Counted from the stretch's first letter, positions 33,849-47,452 are shown. The stretch is DNA of 64,000 nt from Silurus meridionalis (GCF_014805685.1 NC_060906.1:15639664-15703663), one strand, 5' to 3'. The notes: generated by a model from the letters alone, not told the origin. Numbers and translations are program-made.

Positions 33849-33890
33849 CATTATTGTTGTTGTTGTTGTTGTTGTTATTGTTGTTGTCTT
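33795..33890. repeat. Compound microsatellite (ATT)n(GTT)n
   Basis: About 18 ATT-type units followed by about 10 GTT-type units, with a few interruptions. Confidence 0.95.
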
Positions 33891-34242
33891 TATCATCATT
33901 ATCATACACATCACACTAAATGTCACATTTGAAATATAACATTTATATATTTATATAAACATAGTAAAAAAAGGTACATTCCACCAGCTCAATTGCACAG
34001 GGAAAGCCCACCTGCATTCCCAGACTATTGGTATTTGTTTGCACTCAAGCAGGAGAATACAAATCTGAACATGTCCATCAGCAGCTTCACTTCATCTATG
34101 TATATGTCTGCCTTATTAGTTCTGTTGATTTTATAGGTCTAGGTTCTGTTTTATGAATACAGCATAATAATGGCTAGGGAAGCTGTTCCATCAAAGAGCT
34201 GTTCACTGTTCCTGTCTAACAAAGATGTCCTTTGTCTGGATA
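33891..34242. other. Non-coding sequence, no gene seen
   Basis: No open frame or repeat recognised. Confidence 0.5.
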
Positions 34243-34415
34243 TACAAAGAGACTTCTGCCTTGCTGGGGCCAGTACATACTTTTTGGGCCAGTATCACCT
34301 GTTACCCATATCAGATTAAGAGCTCATAACTAAGTGTCAAAAGGCAGCTTAGCAATGTCTGACGTTGTCATTCTTTATTCTGAGTACATCTCTTAATTGT
34401 TAGGAAAAAAATATG
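34243..34415 (+). repeat. Diverged direct repeat, copy A
   Basis: TACAAAGAGAC, then CTTTTTGGGCCAGTATCAcc, CATATCAG, ACTAAGTGTC, AGCAATGTcTGAC and GAGTACATcTCT recur in the same order at 36209-36385. The pair is old and diverged, about 1.97 kb apart and in direct orientation. It is either an ancient duplication or two members of an unnamed interspersed family. Confidence 0.6.
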
Positions 34416-36208
34416 TACAGCTTTAAAATATATGGATCTGATTACTCATATTTTCAGTATAAATTTTCTATTGATCTATGGCAGTATTAAGAAGAAAAGT
34501 AGTTGGTCACATGTGAATGAATGCAATTTGTTTATGCTCAGTTGAGAAAATATATGTGAAGCAAATATCACTCTGGGTTTTGAAGGACCCCTAAGGGGCC
34601 ATGAAAAATAGTCTGAAGGCTCAGTGATTTTGCAGCTTTGTTACAAATTTAAGTTGTTTGAAAGATCCTTCGAAGTGAAGTAGATTACTTCAAACCCATC
34701 CAAAAACAAGTTGGTCTGAAAATAATGTCAACTTAATATCAAGTTGAATGTCCTTAGCAGAAAAGAATAAAATGCTCTATGTTTTATTTTATTAAAAAGC
34801 CAAACTATTATTGAAAACAGCTATACAGTCAATAAACTTAAAATGTAAATACTTAGAAAATGTTTAAATAATCTGAGGCAGCCCATGAAAATTTAAGATG
34901 TCCCAACATGCAAAAATTTCTTTGATGCTGAAATCTTTGAAATTTTTGACCTTTTTATCTACATGTACTATATGTTTTTTACAGTACATCAGGCTAATAA
35001 GGGATCATCATTACACTATACTTTGAAATAATAAAGGCCCAGGTAATGTCTGTACGGTTAGCCTTATGCTGTTACACAGTCAGCATGAAGGTCAAAGAAA
35101 GGGCCATCTTGAGAGTTTCACACTGCCACAAAGTTAAGACTGGGTAAACAAACAGCAGGCCAGAAATACCAGATACAGTATGTCTCTAGTTAGGTGTGTT
35201 ATCTCTGTCCTCAGAGAAGTTATTTTTTATTTACAAATTAATTGGGAATCATTTTTTATTCTAATTATATTGTAATGTTTGTTATATCACAATCATTTCC
35301 AAAAATAAAAAATAAAATAATACATGCACAGCTGTTAAAGTATGTAAAATTGTTGAAAAGAGAGCTAAAGAGTACAGACTTTCTACTTGTTCTGCTCAGT
35401 CTTTCATTAACCAATAGGGCTTGACTTTCTGCACTGCTTATTAGAAAAACATGCATATGACCTATGGGTGAGATGAGTGTGTGCTGAGCTTTTACAACCA
35501 ATAAAAGTCAGTGTTGAATGAAACCAGTGGCAAAAATGGACAATACAACTGTTCTTTCTGGCAAACCTTGTGATCTGCACATCTCTTTGCGCTCATGATA
35601 GGCTTTTAGTATTTACCTCGATAAACAGCTATGAGGTTTGTTGAATTTCCATGGATACACAGGGGGGCATACATTAGTTTTTTTTTATATTATTATTCTG
35701 TACTGCAATCTTTCATGTTCTGTTTGTTTTCAACATAGCTTCCATGACTATTCAAAAATCCATTCATTGGGTTAGAGGCAAAAAAGCACTGGTTCTCCGT
35801 GAGTATGTTTTGTAAACATTGTATATTTTAAAAGCCAACAGTACTTCAGGTTTAAGGTTTAATGTTAAAGAGTTTGTTTCTTTAAGAATAAAGCATGGAC
35901 ATATCAGGTGCTCATACCAAGAATGATAAAATGACAATACTTCAATGATAGAATTAGACCAACACATAGTGAGTCAACAGCTAATGGGGACTTTTGCCCA
36001 TGAGCCAGGGAAGGCTAAGTTTAAATTATGTCATTACTGTCACCACCATGCTTATTAATCAGATACCCTGTTCTTTCTTTATGACATTAACACCTACCTG
36101 TTATCCCAATGTTGGGAAATGTAGGATCTCCTTGAAAGCCATGGATATAAAGGATTATAAAATATAGTTACTAGTTTGTAGTTTAGGGGAAAAGCATGAC
36201 AAAGAGAG
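34416..36208. other. AT-rich sequence, no gene seen
   Basis: Short open frames at 35242-35501 (both strands) and 35764-35967 - have no recognisable relatives. Nothing else seen. Confidence 0.55.
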
Positions 36209-36385
36209 AATACAAAGAGACCTGGGGTAAGTGCTTATTTTTTGGGCTAGTATCATGTTACTAATATCAGTTTCTAAACTTTTTACTAAGTCTCACAAAG
36301 CAATGTATGACTGTTTTTTTTTTCTTTTTCTTTTTTTTTATGAGTACATGTCTAAATATGTGATAATTGGAAAAAAGAAAAGTGC
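36209..36385 (+). repeat. Diverged direct repeat, copy B
   Basis: Partner of 34243-34415. Shared blocks include TACAAAGAGACCTGGGG, TTTTTTGGGCTAGTATCA, ATATCAG, ACTAAGTCTCA, AGCAATGTATGAC and GAGTACATGTCTA. A pyrimidine run (36315-36340) interrupts the similarity. Confidence 0.6.
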
Positions 36386-36480
36386 TCTTGTTGAAAACCG
36401 CATTTGTTGTTTCTCACAGTTGACACAGTATTCCTGCTCCACTTCAGGGATACAGTAACAATGACTTTAAGACTTATTTG

Positions 36481-36483
<3 letters not shown>

Positions 36484-36550
<67 letters not shown>
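36484..36550. repeat. Microsatellite (AT)n
   Basis: About 33 uninterrupted AT units. Confidence 0.98.
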
Positions 36551-36553
<3 letters not shown>

Positions 36554-37689
36554 ACTGCATGCAGCTAGTAGGAAGCCTTTTTAACAAATTATACAACATT
36601 ATTAAGACAAATGACGACAGGTTTGATTTTTAAATGAATCTAGCATGCAAGATAGAGCTTCTGTTCACAGTCAAGACCTCTTTAAAAAGCAGGGGCAAGT
36701 CAGACTTTTTAGCTATAAAAGCTTTAAAATATCATTTAGAGATCTCTACATGAGATTTAACATGATGCCTAGTGGCCTGGACCCTACAAAGTATATGAAT
36801 TGAATCATACAACATACTCTGTTTCTAGTAACCTGTTTAGTAACAGAATTATGTTTGTGGTAGTGGTTTACATCTGTCTCTCATATGTGGCTATGGAATC
36901 TAATGTTTAATTAAGTTATTTAAATAATATCACAAGTTATTAAAAGGATTAAAGCACAAAGACCTTTTTTTAAAACATTGTGTCGCAACATATGGAAAAG
37001 CATCTGTAACTGTTCCTTCAAGCAGATCGTTTCCAGGTCCCCCATAATCTTAATTTCTTTGCTCATGGTTTCGTGCAGCGTTCATCTGGCTTTTCAATTA
37101 ACATTAGTTTAAAAGACGGATATAATTATTTCAAAAGTTTGATCCTGTTGCACATGAACTGTTTTTGTGTCTGGAGATTTGATTTGGATAATTATTTACC
37201 TGTTTGACCCAGCAATGACCCATTTTTAATCTCTCAGCATGAGTAGCATTACTTTTCTCTAAAATTACTGGGATTTTGACATATGAGTCCATTAAACTGG
37301 TAGCCAAAAGCCCTGCAGCAGCATATCTCATACCTCATCATAGTTCACAGTGGGGAAGATTTTTGTTGCACAACCATTCTTCTTTATTCTTTATTCCATC
37401 TGTTGTATTTGTGGTGAAAAGTGCTGTTTTAAAATTATAAACCAAAGAATCAAGAGTTTTTTTTCTTCTTCATGAATTTCAATGTCCATATTTTTTTTTC
37501 CCCTTATTTTTTCAAGATTTTTTTTATTTTATGTGCCAAATGTTTGATTATGGTTAGGTAACCAAACTGCAAACAATTAACAAAAGCTACAAACCATTAT
37601 CTTAGAGCCTAGAGGAATGATATGAAATGATAATATGATAATATGAATAACAATAACAAATGCACTGTCAGAAATTTTGGACTGTGTGA
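36551..37689. other. AT-rich sequence, no gene seen
   Basis: Poly-T tracts near 37458-37525. The 66-codon - strand frame (37131-37331) has no recognisable domain. Confidence 0.55.
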
Positions 37690-38190
37690 ACAGTCAGACA
37701 GGGTGAGCCACAGATGTCTCTGTGGTTGTTAGGGCGGCCATAGACCGGCCAATGCCTTAGCGGTCTCCTTGTTGGCCCGTAGGACCAAGTCTGTCTTACA
37801 GTGGAGGTTTAGTATCTAGCCACCCATGATGTCTCCCACATTCAGCTTCCGCAGCAGGTCGGCTTGGTATGCCTGTAACACCAACATCCAGCAGCCTGAC
37901 CTGCTGAGGCATAAGCCTTCCCCACCAGCACTGACATAGTATGCTGGGGCTTGATGGGTTGTGTCGGGGGCTTAATAAAAGATGCCACACCTAGGGAGAG
38001 ATAGCCTGCTAGCGTCTCTTCAACCCATGGCATGACACCATAGCCATAATCCCTAAGCCCTAATGTGGAGGCTGTGATGCTGGGAGCAAAATGTGCTCGT
38101 CGAGCTTACTGGTAGTTGGGGCTTTATGCTCATAGGCCAGCCAAGCTATGTCCAGTTTCTGGATGGCACGTGTCACAACCTCCAGGAGCT
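37690..38190 (-). mobile_element. DIRS gag fragment, second copy
   Basis: On the - strand, codons in 38033-37842 give VEETLAGYLSLG, then LVGKAYASAGQAA. This is the same conserved gag core found in the DIRS copy at 7515-7700. Nucleotide similarity extends from the GGTTGTGACACGTGCCAT block (counterpart of 7264-7280) to the GGCCGTCTAT-like and TGTGGCTCACCCTGTCTGA blocks (counterparts of about 7810-7865). About 500 bp are retained, with frame breaks after the AGQAA motif. Neither promoter, RT nor recombinase is next to it, so it is an isolated internal fragment, ending at a poly-T run on the + strand at 38191. Confidence 0.82.
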
Positions 38191-41100
38191 TTTTTTTTTT
38201 GTCTTTTTATTTTAAATGGAGAAAGGAAACCAAGTGCAGAAATCAAGCAGTATAATAATGTAATTTTAGAAAAAATTGCTTTTCTTTAACATAATCAATA
38301 ATATCATATCAGCTAAGGCCAAAAGTCCATGATTTCTAAGAGTATATGTACATTCAATATGTGAAATACTGTACACTAAGTGGCATCGGCAAGTAATAAA
38401 AACCACACACAAATCATTCTAACTGCATGCAATACACCAACGATCTTTGCATATCTGTGTGGAATCTGAAGCCGTGTAATAAAGAGACATCTCCTGTTGT
38501 TCTTTGAGCTGGAGATTCATGGTCCAGACAGTGATCCAGACAGAGTGACTCTACTCCACTGCATGCTAAAGTTACGTTCAGGTCTTGAAATGCCACTTTA
38601 GAAATCCACTTTTCTACATATTTTGTTTGCTTTAATAGGAATAATACATTGCTCATCTTTAAGTATTATTCACTGATTCTAAGCATTATCAGTTAAAGGG
38701 TAAAGTAAAGCTTAATAATAGTTCATTGTTTCAAGATAATTACTGAAAAAGATCTTTATCTCTGGACTGTGTCACAAGACAGAATAGCAACAATGTATTT
38801 GGCTTTTGCACCATGCAACAATGTCATTGAATTTAACAAAAAAGACTAAAGATCAGTTACTTTCTACCACTAATAATTCCCCAAGTCAATACAGGGCAAA
38901 AATAATTGACAAATTATTTTATAATCATGTGCTCAGTAAAAACACCCAAAAACAAAATTTGAACCAAATACCATTGCACGGTACATTATAGAGCCTCCTA
39001 TAGGGGGTTTAAAAGTTTATTGCATTCAGATGGTGGCTTTCTCATTGACCTTTGACCTCCTTCTGGACTCCTTCTCTTTTTTACACTGTTTTATGTTATG
39101 GATGAAGCAACACCTAGAGAAGATGGATTTAGCAAACGAATCAGATCTCAAATGAAATGAGTGTGAACATAAGACCATAAAAGAGAGACTCTTTTGTCTT
39201 GAGACTCGTCTGCTCTTTTTCCACAGATATAAATATTTGTCACTGTGAATGTTTAGAACACAGCCTAGTTTATGAGTGTTGTTTGAACTTGAGATCCCCT
39301 TTACCTTAAGAGTAAATGACATCATATTAAATTATTTAAACGGCTTTGATAGGATGCTTTACCTTTTACAGTCAGAGTCCAAGTCTTGTAAACAGTATTC
39401 ATTAAAACGCTAAAACATGTAGCCAAAACATAAACTGAAATTTGATACACTTATAGCTTCCATTTTATAGTGCCAGATTTTTTTCATCTCTATATCCATC
39501 AGCAAACTAGTTAAATGCACTTGGACTAAAACTAGACACTAGCTACTTTATCTTTATTCAAAGATGTTTGAGAAGTGACATAATTCCTCAGAGGTTCCAA
39601 CAGATCTTTCCAAACAAAAACAACAACTACTACATGTCAGTATCATCCACTGGAAAAATGTGTGTGCTTGATACTTGACAGGTTAAATTTATGCACGTTT
39701 CCTACTAAATGTTTGTTTCTGATTGTGGTATAAATTCTTTCTTGTTGTTTTGGGTATCCATCATGCAACGTGCCTGGCCATCTGTTTTTTGGTGAGTCGG
39801 CTCACACAGGAACAGCTCCGCGGTACATTCTTTGTGGCTTTTTTGCAGCACAAGGTATGACAAAATATCCTGTGCTTTTAGCATCAAGTGACCGAGCATC
39901 TGTGAAGGAATTTGTCTATCAGTGAGAAGTCCTGTTCAGAAGATTACTTTATTGTTTTACCACACGAATATGGACTTTGGGAGAAATTAGATACTTGACG
40001 TTGTTCTTTCATACAACCTAGGTATTTATTGAATTTTAGGATAAATATTCTTGTAATCAAGCCAGAAGCACACCTGTTTCTCTTGAGATCAGTTTATTCA
40101 GACTTGAATATTTCATTATGTGTCTACATTCATGGTGATTTGTGTCATGGCATGAACGCATCTGATGATTCTGCCAGCCACAGTAAATACAATGTTGTTC
40201 CATCTTCTCTTTATTCAGGTGTCTTTAAAAAAGAATTGGTATGGGTTTTTTCAGGCAATTAGTCCAGTCATCATGGGTATTGCATAATTTCAGTCCTTGG
40301 GGTCTATATGATGGGTGTATTCTAATTGCCTGCAAAAAAGACTGGAGGAGATATTGTTTTGGATCTGGGAAAATACCCTACACTATATAAACTTTTTTTT
40401 TTTTTTACACTGTGTTGAGAGCTTTATTATAACAGTTAAATGTATAATACATAAATTCATACACAATAATAGCCGGAATTGCCATGAACAGTTGGAAGCC
40501 CTATTATTTGGAGTCCAGGAAGTGCCCCAGACCTTCACAGGGTTTGTCTCTCTTGAGTTATTATAGGCAGAATCCCAGGTGGGTGTTTAGTTTAATTAAA
40601 ACAAGCTGGGATGTCGGTCGGCAACCAGTTAAAAAATTAAGTTATGCACATCCTCAACCTGCAAATGGCCACACACTGGGTCATTTATAGCAAGAGTATT
40701 ATCTTCAGGCCCAGAAAAGGCAACACATTATCTATAATAGTTGCTCCTATCTAAGAAAATCTGCTCCAGGAGATAAGTCCCCACAATACTCTACACATTT
40801 AGTGCAAAAATTCATATCAAGTGGCAAGAACCTCCAAGATTGCACAGCGGGTTGGGAAAGTCAACATGAACTGCTGCAATTGGACAAGGAGAGCACACGG
40901 CTGATTTACAACCACAAGCTCAATCTTGCGATGACAGTGGTAAAGAGAAATTAGTCAGGACCTGACTGTGTTCAAAAACATCAATTCTCACTCCGATCCC
41001 CCTTGGAAAAACATCTTCTCCACATCCCACAAAATGGAAACCAAACAGAAAATTGCCAAGCTGCAAGTTAAATTTTCAGACGTTTTCTTCCCACACACAT

Positions 41101-43963
41101 CATAGAACACCATATTGCATAGCTTGTATAACAATCCTAAAATGCGGAAAGGAAAGTTACAAATAAGACAAATTAGTGTGGCTATGAAGAAAAAAATTAT
41201 AATAAAGAGCGGAAAAAAACAGCAAGCCCCAAAGTCGCGAAGTTATTTGTTCTTAAAAATGTTTGCTGTGACTCTCTGACTACAAATCCAGCAGTTCTTA
41301 CAAATCCAAATATATATGTCATCATCTCATGCACTTCAAAGGTATTGAAATTTGCTGTACAGTGAAAATAGTTCAATCTGAGATCTACATTTTGATCTAG
41401 ACATAATAGCTCAGCAGATGGGGTGTTGATTAACCTGATTACCTGGGACAAAGATTGCATAGTGTGAGCCAAGATTCATTGGAACCTAATGGTGGTGGTT
41501 ATTACTGACTACTTGGTATTAATCAAACTAGTACTTTCTTTACTTAACTAGCTACTTAAAATTATTTATAGAATATTGTCTATACTGATAACAATATTTA
41601 CATTTGACAAATAAGAGAAACTAAGACACCTCCCTTCACAGAACTATTCTGTTGTAAGTGATGATGAAGGGCCTTGAAGCTATGTAAATAGTGTAATCAG
41701 CTTAAGTTAGACACCTAAGTATCAATGGGAGTTAATCTCTCTTGAACACAAAACCAGAGGATGTATATAAACATCTGAAAAAGGCTTTAATTAAACATCT
41801 GAAGGCATGCAATTTACCTTTTATTTGGCTTATGTATCAGAATTTGGCAAAATTACCTTAATTATTTTTGAAAAACATAGAAGGGACCCTTGCTTTCTTT
41901 AAAAATATATTTGTATTTTTGGAGGAATCACTTCTTTAGCAAAGATAATAGTTGCTTCATGTCTCTTTGTGGCACATCTTTTTAAGATCTCACGATGTCC
42001 ATATATATTTTAGACAGCTTCTGTGACTGCCTATTTCTTAAACAGGGCTTCCAAAGTAACTGCTTCTCAAAGTAAAGTAGATCAAAAGGAGCTTTTTGCC
42101 TTCATGTTTATTAGATAAATCCAGTCCTATCTGTGTGGTCCTGATTAGACCACTGGTGTCCTGGCATCTGAATAAGCTGCAGCTCCGGTCATGGAGCTGG
42201 ATTATGTCATGCATCGGCCGAAAAAAAAAAAAAAAAGCATTGGCTTAGATAGATTAGGAGAATGATGTCACTGTAGTCTCTCATGGGCATCTTTTAGAAA
42301 GATAATAAAAACCCAGACATAAAGAGGAAAAGGGATGTCTGCACAAAAAAACTACTTTTTTTTTTCTTCATATTAGAGGTGAAGGCTTCTCTATGTCAAT
42401 TGTTATATACAGTATATGCTTTTTAATTCAATATGCTATTTAATTGACTTTGGATTTTAGAATAATAGAAAGCTTAATAAATGGACCAGTTCATCTTGTT
42501 TGTCCACCATTCAAAGATCTAAGTTTATCTATGCCTATAAACTCTAGATTTAGTAGAGAAAAGTTGTTGGCTTGATTAAATCACAGTGACAGTGAATTTG
42601 CTGGGCTTGTTGCTGCCAGATGTGCTGGTCTAATTTTTTTAGAAGTTGCTAAACTCCTTGGAATTTTACACACAATTGTCTCTGTAGTGTATATAGAATG
42701 GGGCAAAAGTTAAATACTATCCAACAGCAGATATATTGGCAAAAATTCCTTGTTGATGAGAGAGGTCAGAGAATGGCCACATTGAGCAGAAACAAATCTT
42801 TCAATGCACAGCAATGCACCTTTTACCTTTTAAGCTTTTCATCCCATGACTCCGTATAATATCCACTGATTGGTAAATCTTAGTTAAAACTATAAGTTGA
42901 AGATTTCTGAGTTAGGTGATAGATTTGAACATTGTTTTAATGAAATATTAGCCATTTATGATTTTTCCTCTATTCTCCAGGCTGTTAAATACTAAATATT
43001 TGTTAATGTTTTCCTTGTAGACACAAGATTGTCATAAATAAATTAAAATAATTGTTGGCAGATGTATTCATAATTACAGCAAAATATTACCTAAAATGTG
43101 TACATTTTGATTTTAATTGCTTGATTTTAATTGTATTTAATTTTATTTGACATTACATAGAATACATTTACTAAAAATATTCGAAATTAACCCACTGCCA
43201 CTCATATGTTTATAATATTCTTCAGCGGAAGATAAAAGACAAAGAGGGCTTTAAGCCTGCTCATACATGTTTTTCCGTTTAATGTCAATTTGCTTAGAAA
43301 GAACAGAATCCCTAAAAGAAACATCACAGCTGGATGATTGTTTAAATAGAAATGATAGATTGTGAGATGATGTCTGCCAACAGCTCTGGGAATAATTTCC
43401 CAATGTTGTGTCTCACTCAGATCAACTTTAAAATGCTGTGGAAAATTCATACTTGTAGCTGATTTTCCAAAAGGTACTCATAGTGGAATATTAGACTAAT
43501 TTTTCTGTCTAGTTTATTCTCAATTGCATTGTGGTTACAATCAGCAGCATTGGAATCCCATGCAAAGTCATCCATAGCCACATACTTACTGTGGGAAAAG
43601 TGCCTGCTCGCTGATTCTGTATAGTGCTTAGCAGTGCTATGATTAAATTTATACTCCAAAAAAAGATGATTACAAAAATATGTTTAAAACGGTAAGCTTT
43701 AATATTTCACAGCACTTATATGATTTACTTTTCTAAATGCAAAAAATGTGTAAATAATCATAAAACTATATAAGATGAATGGCAGCTCTGTTTCAACAGT
43801 TGTCTAAGTGTACCCTGTCAAGACACATAATGCAGCATGCACCCTTACACTGTACTTGATGCACATAAATTTACTTATAAGAAAAATATTTTTTTATTCA
43901 GCAATTCAGCAACAGCAGGTTAAACACTAGGGAAACCATTTGTTGTAGGTGTCTGCATGGAAT
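38191..43963. other. Long non-coding stretch, no gene seen
   Basis: AT-rich, with poly-T at 38191-38203 and 40389-40405 and poly-A at 42221-42236. Open frames of 60-99 codons (for example 39026-39325 -, 40029-40262 + and 41197-41472 -) have no recognisable domains or splice context. The stretch 40480-41060 is less AT-rich but no repeat family was recognised. Confidence 0.55.
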
Positions 43964-44003
43964 CTTGGAGTTATTCCCAAGAATTCATGGGAATAACTCC
44001 AAG
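43964..44003. repeat. Perfect 16-bp inverted repeat
   Basis: CTTGGAGTTATTCCCA (43964-43979) is exactly inverted at 43988-44003, around the 8-nt spacer AGAATTCA, which itself contains a GAATTC palindrome. It could be a cruciform-forming site or an operator-like site. No larger element was found around it. Confidence 0.8.
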
Positions 44004-44402
44004 GGAATTAAAAATGCTAGATAGTATTCTAAAAAAAAAAACAAAGAGGCTTGAAAAACTTTAGTAAGACTAAATAAAACCTGATTTATAATTTATAATA
44101 ATTTACAGTCCAAAAGACACAATTGTGAAAATAGTTTTCTAATGGTAACACTTTTACAAGTTTGCTTTGTTAAAAAAAAAAAAGTTAGTAATCTAGCTTG
44201 ACACATAACTAGAGGAAGGCAATCATAGGAACAGAGGATTTTCATGGATACATTAAAATCTAATTAAGCAAAATAACACAAGCTAAGACAACCATAAACA
44301 TTTGGTATAAGGGTTGATGTAAATGTAGGGTTTCTATGAACCAAGTGGATTAGGTGTCCAAATTTATTTAGACTTTTGCAGGCCTAAAGTCTGAAGTGTG
44401 CA

Positions 44403-44404
<2 letters not shown>

Positions 44405-44482
<78 letters not shown>
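44405..44482. repeat. Microsatellite (TA)n
   Basis: About 39 uninterrupted TA units, directly next to the 250-bp tandem duplication. Confidence 0.98.
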
Positions 44483-44948
<466 letters not shown>

Positions 44949-45022
44949 ACACTAAGCATTTTTAAAACTATTTTCGAAGGAGCCTGTATGGCCTGCAACT
45001 GAACCACTTTACTGCAAAAACC

Positions 45023-45831
45023 TACCGTAATTATCGGACTATAAAGCGCACCCATATATAAGCCGCACCCACTGAATTTGACAAAGATTTTTATTTTGAA
45101 CATAAATAAGCCGCACCTGTCTATAAGCCGTCTATAAGCTGTCTATAATGTGTCTACATTGAAACTAATGAACTTCACACAGGCTTTAAAGAAAGACAGA
45201 GACTGTTACACGGTGTAACGGGTAAAATATGTTGCGTTTCCTTTAGGAGGATAGCGGTATTTTGGGAATAGCCTGCTGCCGCATTTTTCCAATATTACTG
45301 CATGTGTGCAAGACTGAGGATTATGTCCTTATTATTTTCTGATGCTGATTTCTAAGTTTCTTTGAGTAACCCGTAACACTGTTGCGAAGAAAAATTAAAA
45401 AGCACGAGTTTTGGAAACCTGTCTGTGCTTATATGATTTCTGTTGCAACTGTAGTTAGCGAGCGATCCCATGACCCAGACTCAATGCGTTACAACGGCTT
45501 GTATCTAAACAGTAGCCTACCAAGAAAGTCATTGTTCACTGTCTTCCTCCTTCCTTTCACAACTATTTCTCTCGGGAGTTTATCTTTTGGCATCGTCGTG
45601 CGTTTAGGAAAAAGTTTTTTCTCCCGATGTCGTGCAGCTCAGAACACAGGTGAGGTGTGTTTTTTCGTTTCCGCTTGGAAATTATATTGGTCTAATGTTC
45701 AGTTTTTTGGCTTGAAGTTTGTGAAACCGAACGACCCAGGAAAAAATCATAAATAAGCCGCTTCGTTGTTTAAGCCGCGGGGTTCAAAACGTGGGAAAAA
45801 AGTAGTGGCTTATAGTCCGAAAAATACGGTA
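45023..45831. mobile_element. About 0.8-kb terminal-inverted-repeat DNA transposon (non-autonomous)
   Basis: The left end, TACCGTAATTATCGGACTAT, is mirrored by the right end, ATAGTCCGAAAAATACGGTA, giving a TIR of about 25 bp. Subterminal repeats of ATAAGCCGCACC type occur at 45057-45067, 45104-45125, 45752-45763 and 45768-45777. If the outermost TA is a target duplication, the TIRs begin CCGTA and the element would fit a Tc1/mariner-like mode, but the superfamily is not proven. The ends match an abundant fish repeat as I remember it. No transposase was recognised. Confidence 0.75.
45382..45756 (+). CDS. Unrecognised 124-codon ORF inside the TIR element
   Basis: This open frame spans nearly half of the TIR element at 45023-45831 and stops just inside its right subterminal repeats. 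The predicted protein starts with basic residues (MRRKIKKHEFWK), has a hydrophobic stretch at about residues 50-75 (FTVFLLPFTTISLGSLSFGI), and ends KPNDPGKNHK. I see no transposase catalytic triad, zinc finger or other known domain. Its last codons overlap the conserved subterminal repeat, which argues for a chance frame. It could also be a fragment of a captured or ancestral gene. Expression is unknown. Confidence 0.2.
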   Translation: MRRKIKKHEFWKPVCAYMISVATVVSERSHDPDSMRYNGLYLNSSLPRKSLFTVFLLPFTTISLGSLSFGIVVRLGKSFFSRCRAAQNTGEVCFFVSAWKLYWSNVQFFGLKFVKPNDPGKNHK

Positions 45832-47421
45832 GTTCCTTCTTACCATACATTTCTCAGAGCTGTACAAACTAACAATAGCAACCATGTACTACATTAGTTA
45901 GTTTGATTTACCCAAATGCTTTTATCCTAAAAGTTTTTCTTTTACTGTAAACATTCATTAAAACATTAATATGTTCATTTGAATACACATATAAGTGCTA
46001 TTAGCTATGGTGAAAACATTTAGATTTTAGATTTTTTTCTCTTGTCAAATATTAATTTTCTAATGCATATTACAATGCAGTCTTCAGTACTTGACTATTC
46101 TCTAGCTTATACAGGTAGTATAGTAGCCATGGTGTCCATTAAGCTGTATGGTGGCAGGTTAATAGAAGACCACCCACCAATGTTCTTCATTCACAGGTAT
46201 CCTGTCAGAGCTTTGGAGAACAATTATCTCAGTGTATTTAGCATGTAACTGTAAAGGCCACCCATGCTGCAAAGCTGCATATACAGTGGCAGCCAAAAGA
46301 CCTAATAAAGCTTACATTTACTTGAAGACACTCAGTGACAAAAGCCAATGTAAAGGACTAATAGAAAAACACCATTAAGTCTGTCTTCTAACATGCCAAG
46401 GTGTGTAATGCTGTCATTATAATCTGTCATGCCGGTCACTGTAGGAATCTAAGTACATAATGTAACTGATGCAACTGTTAATCAGTGTGTATATAGCAGA
46501 AACCTTCTATTTACATTAAAATATCTTATTCATACAACTGATCAGTGAAGGGTTATGGGTTTTGCTCTTATTGGAGTTCTTATTATTGCTTGCATTAGTA
46601 AACCCAGTCTCAAAAAGTACAATAAACTTAAAATTGGTTTACCTGGTCAGGTTAGTGTTTAATAAGGTGTTTGCTTATCCATTTACTGATAGGGACGTCA
46701 GTTATGTTGTGTTTATTTTAATTCATTGTATTTGACCCTACATGTTTGAGCCATCATATTTTCATTCTTTAAATAAAACACATGTTCACTTACTTCATGC
46801 ATAAGATTCACAAGTCATCCATCATAGGAGAAGAACTGGTGCGTACCTTTTGAGAATGACCACAGGTTATGCACCATAATCTAAATATTGGTGTTGCTTT
46901 GGTTACCAACTGTAGGTCAGTGTGAGGAACTGCAATTTATACAAACAAGTACTTGAAAAAAAAAACAGTTTTTTCCATACATTACTTAGTTTGGATTTTT
47001 GGGAAGGAGAAAGAAGGAATCACTGGAAAAGGAACAATGGCAGCTTTGTCTGGAATCAGCCAAACAGACATCACATTGTTTCTATAGTGACCCCATGTAA
47101 ATGAAGACTCTCGATATTCCAAGCATTCTGTGGCAGAAAACGGATCTAGTGCCCTAGAGGACAGGAATGAAAAATCTTGTGTCCTTTCCTGCTCTCTCTG
47201 CCAGGTCTGTTATGCAATTACTGCAGCATTCCCTTTTGAAAATACGACGTGTAATGCTGTAGGATATTGTTAATGATTGTGGCTTCTGTATATGAGAAAA
47301 GCGTTGAGCTATTTTAGATATTGTTAATGACATATGATACATTTCAGCATTCTTTTCTATTCAGTGAACAGAGACAAATGAATAGATTGACTAAGTAGCG
47401 CTATTATACTGTATATGTAAA
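45832..47421. other. AT-rich sequence, no gene seen
   Basis: Short open frames (46042-46248 + and 46922-47104 +) with no recognisable domain. No repeats recognised. Confidence 0.55.

Positions 47422-47452
<31 letters not shown>

Noticed and set aside
39026..39325. 99-codon - strand ORF rich in Ser, Lys and Arg
   Set aside because: No recognisable family or coding context; probably chance.
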